This document shows, piece by piece, positions 32,165-44,500 of a stretch of 64,000 bases of DNA (position 1 is its first letter; each line of letters opens with the position of its first letter). A program made the position numbers and the translations under genes. This DNA comes from Siphonodentalium dalli (Eukaryota; Mollusca; Scaphopoda; Gadilida; Siphonodentaliidae). A model generated the notes under the pieces. It saw only the letters and a list, made by a program, of their open reading frames with translations, did no database searches and was not told where the DNA came from. The stretch spans positions 119,957,509 to 120,021,508 of the forward strand of contig CP136068.1 in the NCBI GenBank assembly GCA_032622095.1, given 5' to 3'.

Positions 32165-34082
32165 TAGTGTTGAAACGATTAGAGGTTTTGAGGAATCGAC
32201 TAGTCGCCAGAGGGAATCGACTACTAGTCGACTAATCGGACCCCTTCAGAAACTTAGCGTTTTGTGCTCATATACGTATATAATTTGCCGTTTGTTTTGA
32301 GTACCAGTAACAAACTTTGCATTTTCGAATGCAAAGCAAGACGTGATTTAACACTATTTACTCTGATTATTTGGCTTAATATCACTGAAGGTTAATAGGT
32401 TATTAATTTGTCCCAGGTATATGATGTTTTATGACAATCAAATTACCATCCAGTTGATGTATGTATCTAAACGGTGGTGACAAACACCTGATCGATCGCG
32501 GAAACGCTACGGATTACGGAGTGGAAGCACATGCAACAATCAGAAACCGGTGCATTATTCTATATGTTTTGTGTAAAAATGTTCCGTTAAAATTGATATG
32601 GTATGGTCTACTGGGCCGTACCGGTTCTTACATACAATCGAACATCGTTGTTTTCGAACTTGCCCAGTGTGCTTGTCACCGATTGACTTCACAAACAGGC
32701 GTACCTGTACATGAAGAAATGCAAGATATTTTGAGAAACGAACTTCATCTCCGACAGAGTCAAACAACAGTTACAAAATAAATGTTATAACAGCTGTAGT
32801 GCGTACAAGCCTTTTATGCTCGCAGATGTCATGTACATATATCGGACACGGAATGTGGTAAAGTTCCCTATATATATAGAGTCCGCATATATTAAAAATG
32901 GGCCATGCATTGCGTACATAATGTTGTTCCTTGTATTCATTGCAAGGTCACGATATGACATAGCTTAATCACGGACATTCATTTTCCCGCCAAAACGCAC
33001 ATGTTTTCACTGTTTGATTTTATCGCGTACACAATTGTCTCTCGTGCATGGTACATTGTAAATATATATACAATATATACAATTTTACTCGCGAGTCCCC
33101 AAATACACAATCGATCGTGTTAGTTTCAAAAATAAAACTGCGCAGACCGGCGATGTTAATAGTACATTTCAATGCGATGTCATAAGTTCTATATTTAGAC
33201 CGATTCCAGGAATTTGCGTCATCCAGATTACGTTTCTGGGAACAGCTTTGTCACCGCCCAATTTAAGTTAAGGATTTAAGTTTGAGGTGCTAAAATACAT
33301 TGTAATTTTTCACAAACACAGCCCATAAACGACGTGGGATTTCCGAAGTGACTCACCAGTTTAGTTCGAAATACGCGACGCTATTCAATACATAGCATGG
33401 CCGACCGCGGGTTGGCTTTATATTTTATCTATAATACAATATATCTAGAACGTGTGATCGTATACGCTCACCCATGCGTCAGTTGATGCATGTGGTGGTT
33501 GTAAAAAATATCACACAATTTTACAAATAAACTTTAAAGTATACTGACATAGTGCTTCAATAAACTATAATATATTGGACTTGTTATTAAACTTAAAACT
33601 TAATAATGTGCCCTCGCAACTAACTTGATTGAAGTTGAGTCCTGCACACCTGCAAACACGTTGACCAGTTGTCACGCCGAAATAGACACGGTTGCGATAG
33701 GCACTGATTCTTTGAAGTTGATTATCAAAACCGGCCGTCTCAACTTTAAAGAATAAGCCGCCGCGGCGCCGAAAAATACATTGAGTCATTGGGTTTCGTG
33801 CTCGTGCATGACCACCAAGTACTGAAAGCAGTTATCGCATCAAAGGGACAACAATGAAGGCTTTAACAAGCTAATTGTAATTGTGTATTTCGATAGCCTG
33901 ATTCTTTAAATTGTCCAGTAATTCGGTAACGGCAGCAACGGCAGCAACGGCAGCAACGGCACTGCTTTCGCGATGGCATAATGGTGGTGGGTGTGTTCCG
34001 ACTAGTCGACTAGCCGATTTCGGAATCGACTAATTTAATAATCGCGTCGATTTCGATTAGTCGATTAATCGTTTCAACACTA
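32165..34082. mobile_element. Non-autonomous hAT element (1.9 kb)
   Basis: The terminal inverted repeat is TAGTGTTGAAACGATTA / TAATCGTTTCAACACTA, with a perfect 8-bp target duplication ATAAATGC at 32,157-32,164 and 34,083-34,090. Subterminal regions on both sides are dense in CGACTAGTCGACTAATCG-type dyads, which could bind the transposase. The interior is ~50% unique with a (GGCAGCAAC)n stretch near 33,940. The longest open frame (32,461-32,781, 106 codons) is not a recognisable transposase. Confidence 0.88.
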
Positions 34083-34339
34083 ATAAATGCATGGGCGTCA
34101 TTGAAGAGAAATGACACTTGTTCTACACAAAGGACAAATTTTGTGTGATGGATAAATAAAATATGTAGCTAAATGGTGTCGCTTAAAATGTTTATGCCTG
34201 CAAGGCAGATTTGGCATCTATTGGAGTTGGTAGAGCCTTGCACAATAGATACTAAAAACCCCTCACGGACATAAACAGTTTCAGCAATGGCACTAGCTAC
34301 ATATTCTAAATGTTTGACATGTTCAGCGAGATGTACGAA

Positions 34340-34960
34340 ACGTGTGTACTATACACATGTATATCCAGGGGATATACATAATAAAATCTTGTTCGTTCTT
34401 TTGTAACAATACATTGCTGGTGTACTCATATGGCGCTTTTAGGTGATAAGTTGTCTGCATCAGTTGATAACACAATCATCATCTTATAAGCCTGCATGCC
34501 AGGACTTTGTAGTTAAAATGCAGGAGCATTTTCGTATGACGTATATGTAACTGCACCAGCAATCAAAATGCTGAAAGCAAAAAATAATGTGCAAAATCCA
34601 AAATTAAAAGAGTGTCTTTCCACCATTGACCAACCATGTGACCCAACAGCAACATCGACTTTGCAATATAAACCATTAATATCAATGCCAATCTAACACC
34701 CCAGGTTAGAAAATGATGATCGTATTAAATAATCACGCCATAACATGCAATGGGAGGCCGTGGATAGAGGCACTATGGCACAATACACAAGCAATACTTC
34801 GCGTGTGCACTGCTTGAGAATTTGCTGCGGATACAAGCACGAGTATAATAAACAAACTTCACATATCTCACCGCTTGTGAATGATGCAGCTCAGGGTGAC
34901 TAACATTCCACAAGCCTCAATGAACATATCCTTGTTCAAACATATTTCAGTGACATAAGG
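34340..34960. repeat. Dispersed repeat family D, copy 1
   Basis: CGTTCTTTTGTAACAATACA, TTGCTGGTGTA and, later, ACAATACACAAGCAATACTT with TGCTTGAGAATTTGCTGCGG are shared, diverged, with 61,378-62,170. Boundaries and class unknown. Confidence 0.55.
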
Positions 34961-34983
34961 AATGAATTTCCACATTTACTGCA

Positions 34984-35425
34984 CAAGCCTTGAAATAGTG
35001 TGTCTATCATTTGCAGAATCAGGTCCCCAGAGGGTGAATTTAGTGAATCTATCCCGCATAGAGGGCTAGCACCACAAAATTCACCCTCTGGAACCTCAAT
35101 CAGCTTAGGCCTCAACTGCTATGAGGGACCTAGGATAAGATTAAAGTTCCCCAGTTGAGGTTAGTGATGTTCACCCATTAGTCACCTGGATTATGCAATT
35201 TATCTTCTGAAAATTAGGGGATATAGAAACTGAACAGAAGGGAAAAGTAACTAAAAACAATGTTAATTTGAGACTATAGATACTTCCCAGAAGATGAGGC
35301 CTAAGAAGAATGAGGTTCCAAGAGGGTTATATTTAGTGAGGCTAGCCCACTGGGTGGAGTAGCATCACTATATTCACCCTCTGGGGACCTAATTCTGCAA
35401 ATGACAGACACAATTTCAAGGCTTG
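34984..35425. mobile_element. hAT-type MITE, family C copy 5, directly behind the CAPN7 stop codon
   Basis: 442 bp, ends CAAGCCTTGAAATAG and CAATTTCAAGGCTTG, with a perfect 8-bp target duplication TTACTGCA at 34,976-34,983 and 35,426-35,433. On the minus strand that duplication is TGCAGTAA, which contains the last Gln codon and the TAA stop of CAPN7. The element therefore begins at the first base of the 3' UTR and displaces the original UTR by 450 bp. Confidence 0.95.
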
Positions 35426-35570
35426 TTACTGCAATTGGCTGACTGTGTAAGGCACATTTGAACTTAAGTCCAGGAAGAAGGGTCCTTTTTGGGCTGCATT
35501 GAATGTAAACGGTGTGATATTGTATAACCCTCCTGAGATCTGCTCCAGCTGTATCACACAGTACCCAGGC
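35426..35570 (-). CDS. CAPN7: CAPN7 terminal exon
   Basis: Acceptor TTTTTTACAG. One G completes Arg, then PGYCVIQLEQISGGLYNITP, FTFNAAQKGPFFLDLSSN, VPYTVSQLQ and TAA. GPFFLDL and the closing QLQ are typical of the calpain-7 C terminus. The stop is immediately followed by the family C MITE. Confidence 0.94.
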
Positions 35571-38500
35571 CTGTAAAAAAAAACAATTTATATACAGTGA
35601 TTAGTTAGATCTACAAATAATGTTCTCCAAATCCTTAACCACCATTCACTGTGTAATTCAATTTCTGAATATGATGTATTTAAGAAATGAACATTGTGTG
35701 AACCGCGAATGTGCTCCAAATTGTTATTAAATCAGGTGAATTAAGTTGAAAAAGGGCCATAATTCATGTCAAAATAATTGGACGAAACCCATATTTGAAC
35801 TTAGCCTGTATTTTTGGATGAGAAACACAAATACCAACTTTGGTTCTGATCAGATAATCAAAACTGGGGTTATCAGTAGGAAAAATATATTATGCAATCG
35901 ACAAATTGCCGAAAAAGGGCCGTATCTTTTTCCTTAAGGGAAGCCCGAAACTGAACTATATGGATTACGTCTCCGGCCTTGTGTCAATCAGGAGGGTTAA
36001 AATTTTATTGCTGTGCCGACCCCACTCACATCCGTGTCCAGATTAGTCTCGCATGAATACACCCGCATTCTATCTATTGTCTAGTCAGTTTTTTATTTCC
36101 GACTTAATCATGAGATTTGCGAGTCGCGGGGTTGGGAATGGCACCACCATGGGAGGGATCTATGATAGTTCAGTTTCGGGCTTCCCGTAAGGAAAAAGTA
36201 ATATTATTTATAAATATTATATTTTTCCGCCAAGGAGAAGCCCTCAACTGAACTATATGGATTAGAATGCAAGCCCAGGAGGAGGCACGAGCAATAAAGT
36301 TAATTAATATCCAAATTCGATGGGAATGTACTCTTCCGAAACATGATTCATGTAAATGTGATTTAGTCATGAATCAGATATGATTATGTTACGTGAAAGA
36401 GCTCCCAATTCAGATTACGACATTGCTCAAATGTGTACCGCCCGCCCCCCTTGTTTTTGGAATAAACATCCCAGGTAGTGCCATATAATTCATGCTAGCG
36501 AGACAACCGAGCAAGTACAACTTTGCTGCATCCTATTCTCTGTGTCATCTTCTTCGCTCTCTCGACAGTTCACATTATGAACTGATGTCACATGCAGCCA
36601 TTGTGTAGGCCATAAGATATCAGAATGCTTATGATACACCAGGGAGCAAATTAACTGGAATCGCATCGCGATTTGCCACTGAAATGTGGATACCGGTAAT
36701 AGCGAGGAATTTCTTTATACATGTATGATGTTATAAAAATGCTATCTAATCATGTCAATGTGAGATTATTTGCTAATCAGATATCGAAAGTAAATTGCTC
36801 CCTGTGATACACAAACCAGATATAAAAATGATATGCTGCAGATATCATAGCGAGGTATGAGGTTTCATTATATCATGCCACACATCTGTACTCCAGCCTC
36901 GTATAATGTAGAGAGCAGGGAACGCCATCATGATCCAAGGTATCATTGCATACCAGTATATATGGGATTAGAGAACACCACAGCGGACTTGATGAACAAG
37001 CATAGAAGCATCAGTGATCTATGATGGCGCACATAACGAGTGTCGGGTACATTTCGAAATGATCAAATGTAGCAGAATGATCAAAATTGCAAAATGACCG
37101 GTGAAGGAGTGGCCTGGAGGTATCCCGAAGGTATTACGATTCCAGGAGATTGGACCCCATCGTGTGGAGATGTGGGCCACTGCACCGTGGGGAAGAGATA
37201 GAAGGCTGGTTGGTGCAGCTCTTGGAGGCACGCAACAAGACTTCCCCACCCAGATCATTCAGCCTTTCTTTCCTACCGGTGAAGGAGTGGCCTGGAGGTA
37301 TCCCTAAGGTATTACTATTCCAGGGGATTGGACCCCATCTTGTGGAGATGTGGGCCCCTGCACCATGGGGAAGAGTTAGAAGGTTGGTTGGTGCAGCACT
37401 TGGAGGCACGCAACAACAAGTCTTCCCCACCCAGATCATTCAGCCTTTCTTTCCTACCGGTGAAGGAGTGGCCTGGATGTATCCCGAAGGTATTACGATT
37501 CCAGGGGATCGACTGGACCCCATCTTGTAATGATGTGGGCCACTGCACCATGGGGAAGAGTCAGAAGGCCATTTGGCTGGTGCGCTATGTCTAGACTATG
37601 AGAGCAAGAGCGTCACGTGACAACGAGTCTACCCCACCCAGAACATCCTCCAAAGGCTATTTTTTCTCTTTCTTCTTTTTATTTCTTCTTTCTTTTTCTT
37701 TTCTTCTTTTTTCTTTTATAAAAGAATCCTCGTCCGACAGTGTGCCTGACGACCCACTGTCGACCCGCGATTCTTGCTCATCGTCGTCAAACCTGCCGAC
37801 GCCATGCGATGCAGAGAAGCATGTCAAGATCGACGCCAACAGAATTGGCTGCATCAGGTTGGGATACCAGACTGTGGAAGAGGCCTACTCTGAAATGGTT
37901 CGACGCAAGACAAATGCTCTTGCATTTGGGATAAGTAGCTATGGCCTGTCCAAGGTCACCCCCTCAAATTCTGGGGCATCATCAAGCTGCGCCCCCAAGG
38001 CCAGAGGGAATAAGTTCTGATGAGCCATTTGATCAGAGGAAGCCCCTTCCATGGAATCCCCCAAATGCAGGTGGTCCTGACCAAACTGGAATAAATGTCG
38101 ATGACATACCACTATGATCGCATGACGGCGGAGGAGCAGGCCCGGATGTATCCCGAAGGTATTACGATTCCAGGGGATCGACTGGACCCCATCTTGTAAT
38201 GATGTGGGCCACTGCACCATGGGGAAGAGTCAGAAGGCCATTTGGCTGGTGCGCTATGTCTATGAGAGCATATGCGTCACGTGACAACGAGTCTTCCCCA
38301 CCCAGAACAGCCGCCAAAGGCTACTCCCAGGTGCCCAATAAACAGATCTTCGTGGCAGGAATCCAGGCCGAAATCAAAATACTGATGGAAATTTCACTCT
38401 ATGTGGAATAATAGTATATCGATGTGAATTTTTTCGAAATTTAATAATCGTATTGCCACTACCATTAGGCACCTGAGAGAAAGGTGCCGGAGCAATCGCC

Positions 38501-41500
38501 CGTGAAGATTGGTTTCCCGAATCAACCGCATGCAGCACCCGCCTACCATTGGTTCAACTGCCGTAGCAGGACCTGGGGGGCCAGAACTGGTCCTGCCCGA
38601 GGTAAAGACTGGTACGGTTGCTCAAAGTAGGTAATCATTGACTAATATGCCCTTACCCAACGATAACAAGTAATACACCCGTGAATGAGCAACCTGCACG
38701 GTGTGTGGCCATCAAATTCGAATCATGTTCGACTGCAAGACATGCTGTTAGTTATAACAAAGCAAGGTTAATATACATAACACAATACAACCTAGGTTAT
38801 TGAATATAAAGTAAGGTTAATATAAAATCACGTTATACCCCTGGCCACGTGATCTTACCTGCTATGACAGGTAAGATACTGTCTTTTCTCGTATATGAGG
38901 ACGATGAGTTCCGAATGCACATAGGCAAGAACTAGGCGGTTTCCGTTAGGAAAGTGCGCTTACAGCGGACGTGAAGATACGAATGCCTGTATTTTCGTCA
39001 TGATTGTATCGAATCGTTTTGTCACATAATCAGTGGATATGTCGATGATATACCACTATGATCACATGACTGCGGAGGAGCAGGCCCGGATGTATCCCGA
39101 AGGTATTACTATTCCAGGGGATCGACTGGACCCCATCTTGTAATGATGTGGGCCACTGCACCATGGGGAAGAGTCAGAAGGCCATTTGGCTGGTGCGCTA
39201 TGTCTATGAGAGCAAGAGCGTCACGTGACAACGAGTCTTCCCCACCCAGAACAGCCGCCATAGACGAAGAGCCATGTCATGGCCGGTTTCGGAAATATAT
39301 TGGCAGTAGATGTGCGCAATATAAACGCTGCGCATGTAAGCTCGCTTTAGACATGTAACAATACAAATGCAGTCCTTTCTGCGCAATATAAATGTGTTGC
39401 ATGTAACTGCGCATCATACACGAGTGAAAGCTATGTGGCAGAATATCGTTTTGATATATGTGGAAATAGAAGTTAGTGAGCCAAGTGATGGTCTCTACTG
39501 GAAAGACTATTGGCAGTGAATCTGGAGCACGTGACAATATGTATTCTTTCTATTTCGCTGTTTGCCGTTATCATTCACTGATGAAACTGCAAAGTATGTC
39601 AGTATTGGGATGAAAACTGTTCACCATATGTAAGCATACTAGTAGTCAGTTCTGACAGCATACATGAGGCCCTGATACGATATGATTGTCATGTACAATG
39701 TATGGAACTATTACGGCGTGCAATACATCATTGCAAGCTCGCCCACGACGAGGCATATTAGAGCCTACGGTAAGACGGCTGAGTGTCAGGCCACAAAGTT
39801 TTCACTTCATTGCAGTTGGTGAACAATAGTTCGTAGGAACCCAAACTGTACATACATGGATGTAAAGAATGCAACACAATATTTAGAACGTCAGACAACA
39901 CATCAATTCGAAGTGTGGTTATATATGTGATAACGAATACCATCCCCCTGTTACGGAGTGTTAGTAACTATTGTACTGATGATACAATGAGTTATATGAT
40001 ATTTAATCGTGATAGACAAGGTAGAATTTTCGAAATACCTTGAAGTCGATGTAATGTGTTATTACATTTGTCATGTGTCTAACAAGACCACGCGCTCATA
40101 CATACTGGCGGGCGTAGATTCGCAGGTATTGATCGTTAAAACAATATTACAGATCGCTCAGTCGAAAGAAATGTGAATTGTCATCTGATAGTGATAACAA
40201 GTACCATCTTTCGTATTTATTCATGTAAATTATTACAAAGGAGGATATGGCTGTCCTGTGCAACTTTCTGCGAATTAACAGAGCAGTGCCATGTATGATT
40301 TGGCAGTATACATTAGGATACAAAGCAACGGAACTTACGAAATAACCGAAGCGAGTCGACGGAAACTTATGTAAAGTGAAACACGTGTAGCACGAAATTA
40401 GGAGACATCGCATACCGTACTACATTGCGTCCTCAATTGTAAGTCATGATAGTCATCACGCCGTATGTGTGGCACAATATGCACAATGTGGTTTTGCCAC
40501 AAGTAAGCTATGTGCTTCTTTAGTCATTGTCAAGATGGCCATCTTAATTCCAATTGTTGGAAGATAAAGCCGTCTTGAGGAAAACAGAAAACACGGAAAC
40601 AAATTACGGATACAGTGAAACGAAAAAGTTCCCGTTTCGGATGTGAGAAATATTAATTAACTATCGGGTACAATAAATTGCAAGTTTGTAATATCAACAA
40701 TAAATATTGAGTCGATAAACTCGCAACACAGAAAGATACAACCTTGAGAAAATAGAAACGATCCTGTCCTGGCGAGGAGGAATAAAAACTGACTAGACAA
40801 TAGATAGAATGCGGGTGTATTCATGCGAGACTAATCTGGACACGGATGTGAGTGGGGTCGGCACAGCAATAAAATTTTAACCCTCCTGATTGACACAAGG
40901 CCGGAGACGTAATCCATATAGTTCAGTTGAGGGCTTCTCCTTGGCGGAAAAACACAAATACCAACTTTGGTTCTGATCAGATAATCAAAACTGGGGTTAT
41001 CAGTAGGAAAAATATATTATGCAATCGACAAATTGCCGAAAAAGGGCCGTATCTCATGTAAACACATATATGAACTTGGCCTGTAATTTTAGTTGGGAAA
41101 CACACATACCACCTTTGGTTCAGTACAAATAATCCACACTGGAGTTTTCGGTCAGAAACCAAAAATTCAAGGATGGACTGATTATGTAATCAAGTAACAA
41201 CAATTTTATGATAATCACACTGTATATACTTCTCACCTGAGATCACCAGAAGACTTCTTCCTGAACGATCCTGGAGAGTTGGGAACGTTTTCTGTTACAG
41301 CGACAACATTAAACCCCACATTATACTGCCTAAAAAGATACAATAGTGAGGAGAAACTAAATTATATTGAAGAATATACCGTTTTATGACAAATCTGTGG
41401 ATTTTGAAATTAATGATAAATGTTATTGTCAGCCTTCCTTATTCAGAATCTTTTCCATATTTGAAGGGACATAAGGCACTCACACTGGGAACGAAGATAA

Positions 41501-44500
41501 GATAAGTTTGCTACCTGTTCACAGGTTTTTACTTACCCTCAACCAGCCATATCCCATTCGGCCTAATGGGATACGGCTTGCTTTGGGTAGGTAAAAACCT
41601 GTACTACATGCACACACACAGGGTAATAAAAGGTCGCCCACAACACATCTCCCAAAAAAGATGTTTTTCTTAGGTTGGCTTTTTCTTTGGTTAAGAAAGG
41701 GAATAACTCCGTGCAAAATGATTTTTTTTCTGTCGTCCAAATACGTGTTGCATATTAGCAATATATGGGTAAAAATATCCTAAAGATTCTATTCTCTACA
41801 TTCGGAGTTGATTACGCAATGAAGGTATCAAACTCAAAACAGTCAAAATTTTCTAAGTCAAGAAAGGCGAATACCTTGGTGAAAAAAATAAATATCCGTC
41901 GTCCATATACATGTTGCACATTAGCAATATATTGGTAACAATATCCCGGAGTCCATTCTCTACATTCAAATTTGGGAGTTGTTTACACAATGAAGGAACC
42001 AAAAATGTGTGACGGACACAATCCGACAGATGAACAGACTGATGGACAGAGGCCATTTCTATAGTCCCCAATAAATTAAATCGGAGGACAACTAATAATC
42101 TCCCTCATTGCTTTCAACAATAAATTCCCTGAGAAACTATTTTGTTGATTTGGCCTATTTGAAACCTGGGTGCTAAAAACATCAATTTTTTTCAGAAGTT
42201 TTGTATACCATTTCCCAGTATTTTCCAGTTCCCAAGAAATGATTATGAATAATGTGTACTTACTTTGGACCCAGCAATTCGACCATGAGGTAATTATCAC
42301 CACTGGTGTTGTTGATGTTGACCTGGTAAATTGGGTTATTCTTGTAAGTTTCAGGATAATTACTACATCCACCAGCCGACCGATCAGACCATTCTCCAGT
42401 AACCTGTTGTGAAAGCACGTTATTTTAATAACATTTGAAAAATTGTAAACACATGGTGTCCACTAAAGCCAAACAATCAGTCCATCCTCCAGTGACTTGT
42501 AGGGAAAACACCTCATATTAATAACAACTAAACATGAACACATGGTGTCCGCTAGAGCCAAACAATCAGTCCATTCTCCAGCGACCTGTAGAGAAAACAC
42601 CTCATGTTAATAACAACTAAAACTTGTGAACACATGGTGTCCGCTATAGCCAAACAATCAGTCTATTCTCCACCGACCTGTAGTTAAAACACCTCATATT
42701 AATAACAACTAAACATGAACACATGGTGTCCACTAGAGCCAAACAATCAGTCCATTCTCCAGTAACCTGTAGTTAAAACACCTCATATTAATAAGGGACG
42801 CATGTTCTCATGCTGGTTGATATATGATATAAGTTTTTTTTAAATTGACCAGAAAATAACAGAATACAGACTCAGACAAAGTTCTGGATGCATGCACGGA
42901 CGAGGGTCATTACTTTACCGGTAGTCCTCCGATGGAATGTCGGGGGACAATAAGAACACAGTAGATCTATTTTTACATGCACTTGTTAATGACCGCTGTT
43001 TTACAAACTTTTATCAAATTTTTGTTATTACACATGAATCCACTTCAAAGGCCTTGAGTCCCTTTAATAACAGCTGACAATTGTAAACACAGGGTTCCCT
43101 CTATAGAAGGGGTTATCATTTATCCAATTTTTCGCGTCATCAGAAATATATTGCTGCAGTTACCAAGAGTGATTACGACACAAACACTGCATTGAGTCTA
43201 TGTGACTTCATTGAATAAACTATGAAAACTAGAGGTGTGACTGTCCCAATGGGACTACGGATACCCCCCCTTTTTAAAAAATACTAAGATGTTTCACATG
43301 TCAGTAAACATTTAGTTAAAATAATAAAATAACAGTTCCCATTGCAGGTGTACAACCATAACCCTAATCTTAAACCTATTGACCGAAAATTGTAGGAATA
43401 AAAGCTTGGACAAAATTATGTATGTTGCGAAAAAAATTCTAAGTCGAAAAAGGGGAATAACTCCACACAAAAAATGTTGGACAGACGTCATAATCGCAGG
43501 TGCACAGGTTCCCATGGTACTAAATATCAGTGCCAAGATTAAAAAACATTGACCAAAAAATGTAGGAATAAAAGCTCGGACAAAATTCTGCATGTTGCAA
43601 AAAAAGTTTCTAAGTTGAAAAAGGGGGATAACTCCACCAAAAAATGTCGGACAGATGTCATAATCGCAGGTACACAAGTTCCAATGGTACTAAATATCTG
43701 TGCCACGTTTTAAAAAAATTGAACGAAAAATGTAGGAATAAAAGCTCGGACAAAAGTATACATGTTGAAAAAAATTTCTAAGTCGAAAAAGGGGGGATAA
43801 CTCAAAAAAAAGAAAGTCCGACAGACGTCATAATCGCAGGTGCACAGGTTCCCATGATGGTTGATGTCTGTGCCAAGTTTCACGGAAATTGATCAAAAAA
43901 CGACTGAGAAAAACTCCGGACAAATTTGTGTCCAAGGACGGACGGACGACGGACAAGCTGACTCCAGTATACCCCCCTAACTTCGTTGCGGGGGGAATAA
44001 TTAACTACAAATATAAATAACACAGATAAAACATGATCATGAAGTTGCATGATCATGTCACGTTTTTGAATAAGTCGCTGTCAAACAAACTGGCAATGCT
44101 CCAATTCTCCGTGAAGTCACCATTGTTCACTCAATATGTGGAATCAGACACTTGTTGTTATAATCCGATTCAAAGCTATCGCCGAACAAATGGCCACTAA
44201 TTAAATTGGTACGAAAACACTTTTCTTTTGTGCATGCGCGATCAGTTTCCAGAGGTGGAAATGCATGTTATCTAAAAAGGCTGTCCGCTGTTTGGAATAG
44301 AGAGGTTCCGGATTACAGAGGAAGTTCTTAGTGAGAATGCACTTGGATGAATTCGTAACAGGGCAGTTCGTTCGATATGGTGAGGGATTCAGTTAATAGA
44401 GGAACCGGTTTGGAGAGGTTTTACTGTATATTGCATTCGGGAGAAAAAGTTACCCTTTTGTCATACTGTTTCTTGTATGGATCAGCAAACTTTGTTAGTG

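Larger units (their letters stand above)
35928..40949 (-). mobile_element. DIRS-like element, copy 2, in the last CAPN7 intron
   Basis: Inverted terminal repeats of ~170 bp (35,928-36,096 and 40,783-40,949, for example TAGTCTCGCATGAATACACC versus GGTGTATTCATGCGAGACTA). The tips differ: TTTTCCTTAAGGGAAGCCCG on the left; the inverse of TTTTTCCGCCAAGGAGAAGC on the right. The internal complementary region at 36,165-36,265 joins both tips around the palindrome AATATTATTTATAAATATTA. The open-frame remnant homologous to 19,440-19,560 lies just inside it, minus strand. No RT or recombinase is recognisable; tandem ~185-bp units occupy 37,083-37,590. It is closely related to the copy at 47,904. Confidence 0.72.

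Noticed and set aside
35928-36195. Independent ~265-bp MITE at the left end of DIRS-like copy 2
   Set aside because: It has inverted tips on its own, but the same arrangement recurs in two diverged subfamilies, and its inner junction equals the reverse complement of the joined element ends; an internal complementary region explains all three copies.
37598-38020. 140-codon open frame with hydrophobic FFSFFFLFLLSFSF segment as a membrane protein
   Set aside because: The hydrophobic part is a TTTCTT microsatellite absent from the sister element at 49,600-49,760, where the frame is not maintained.
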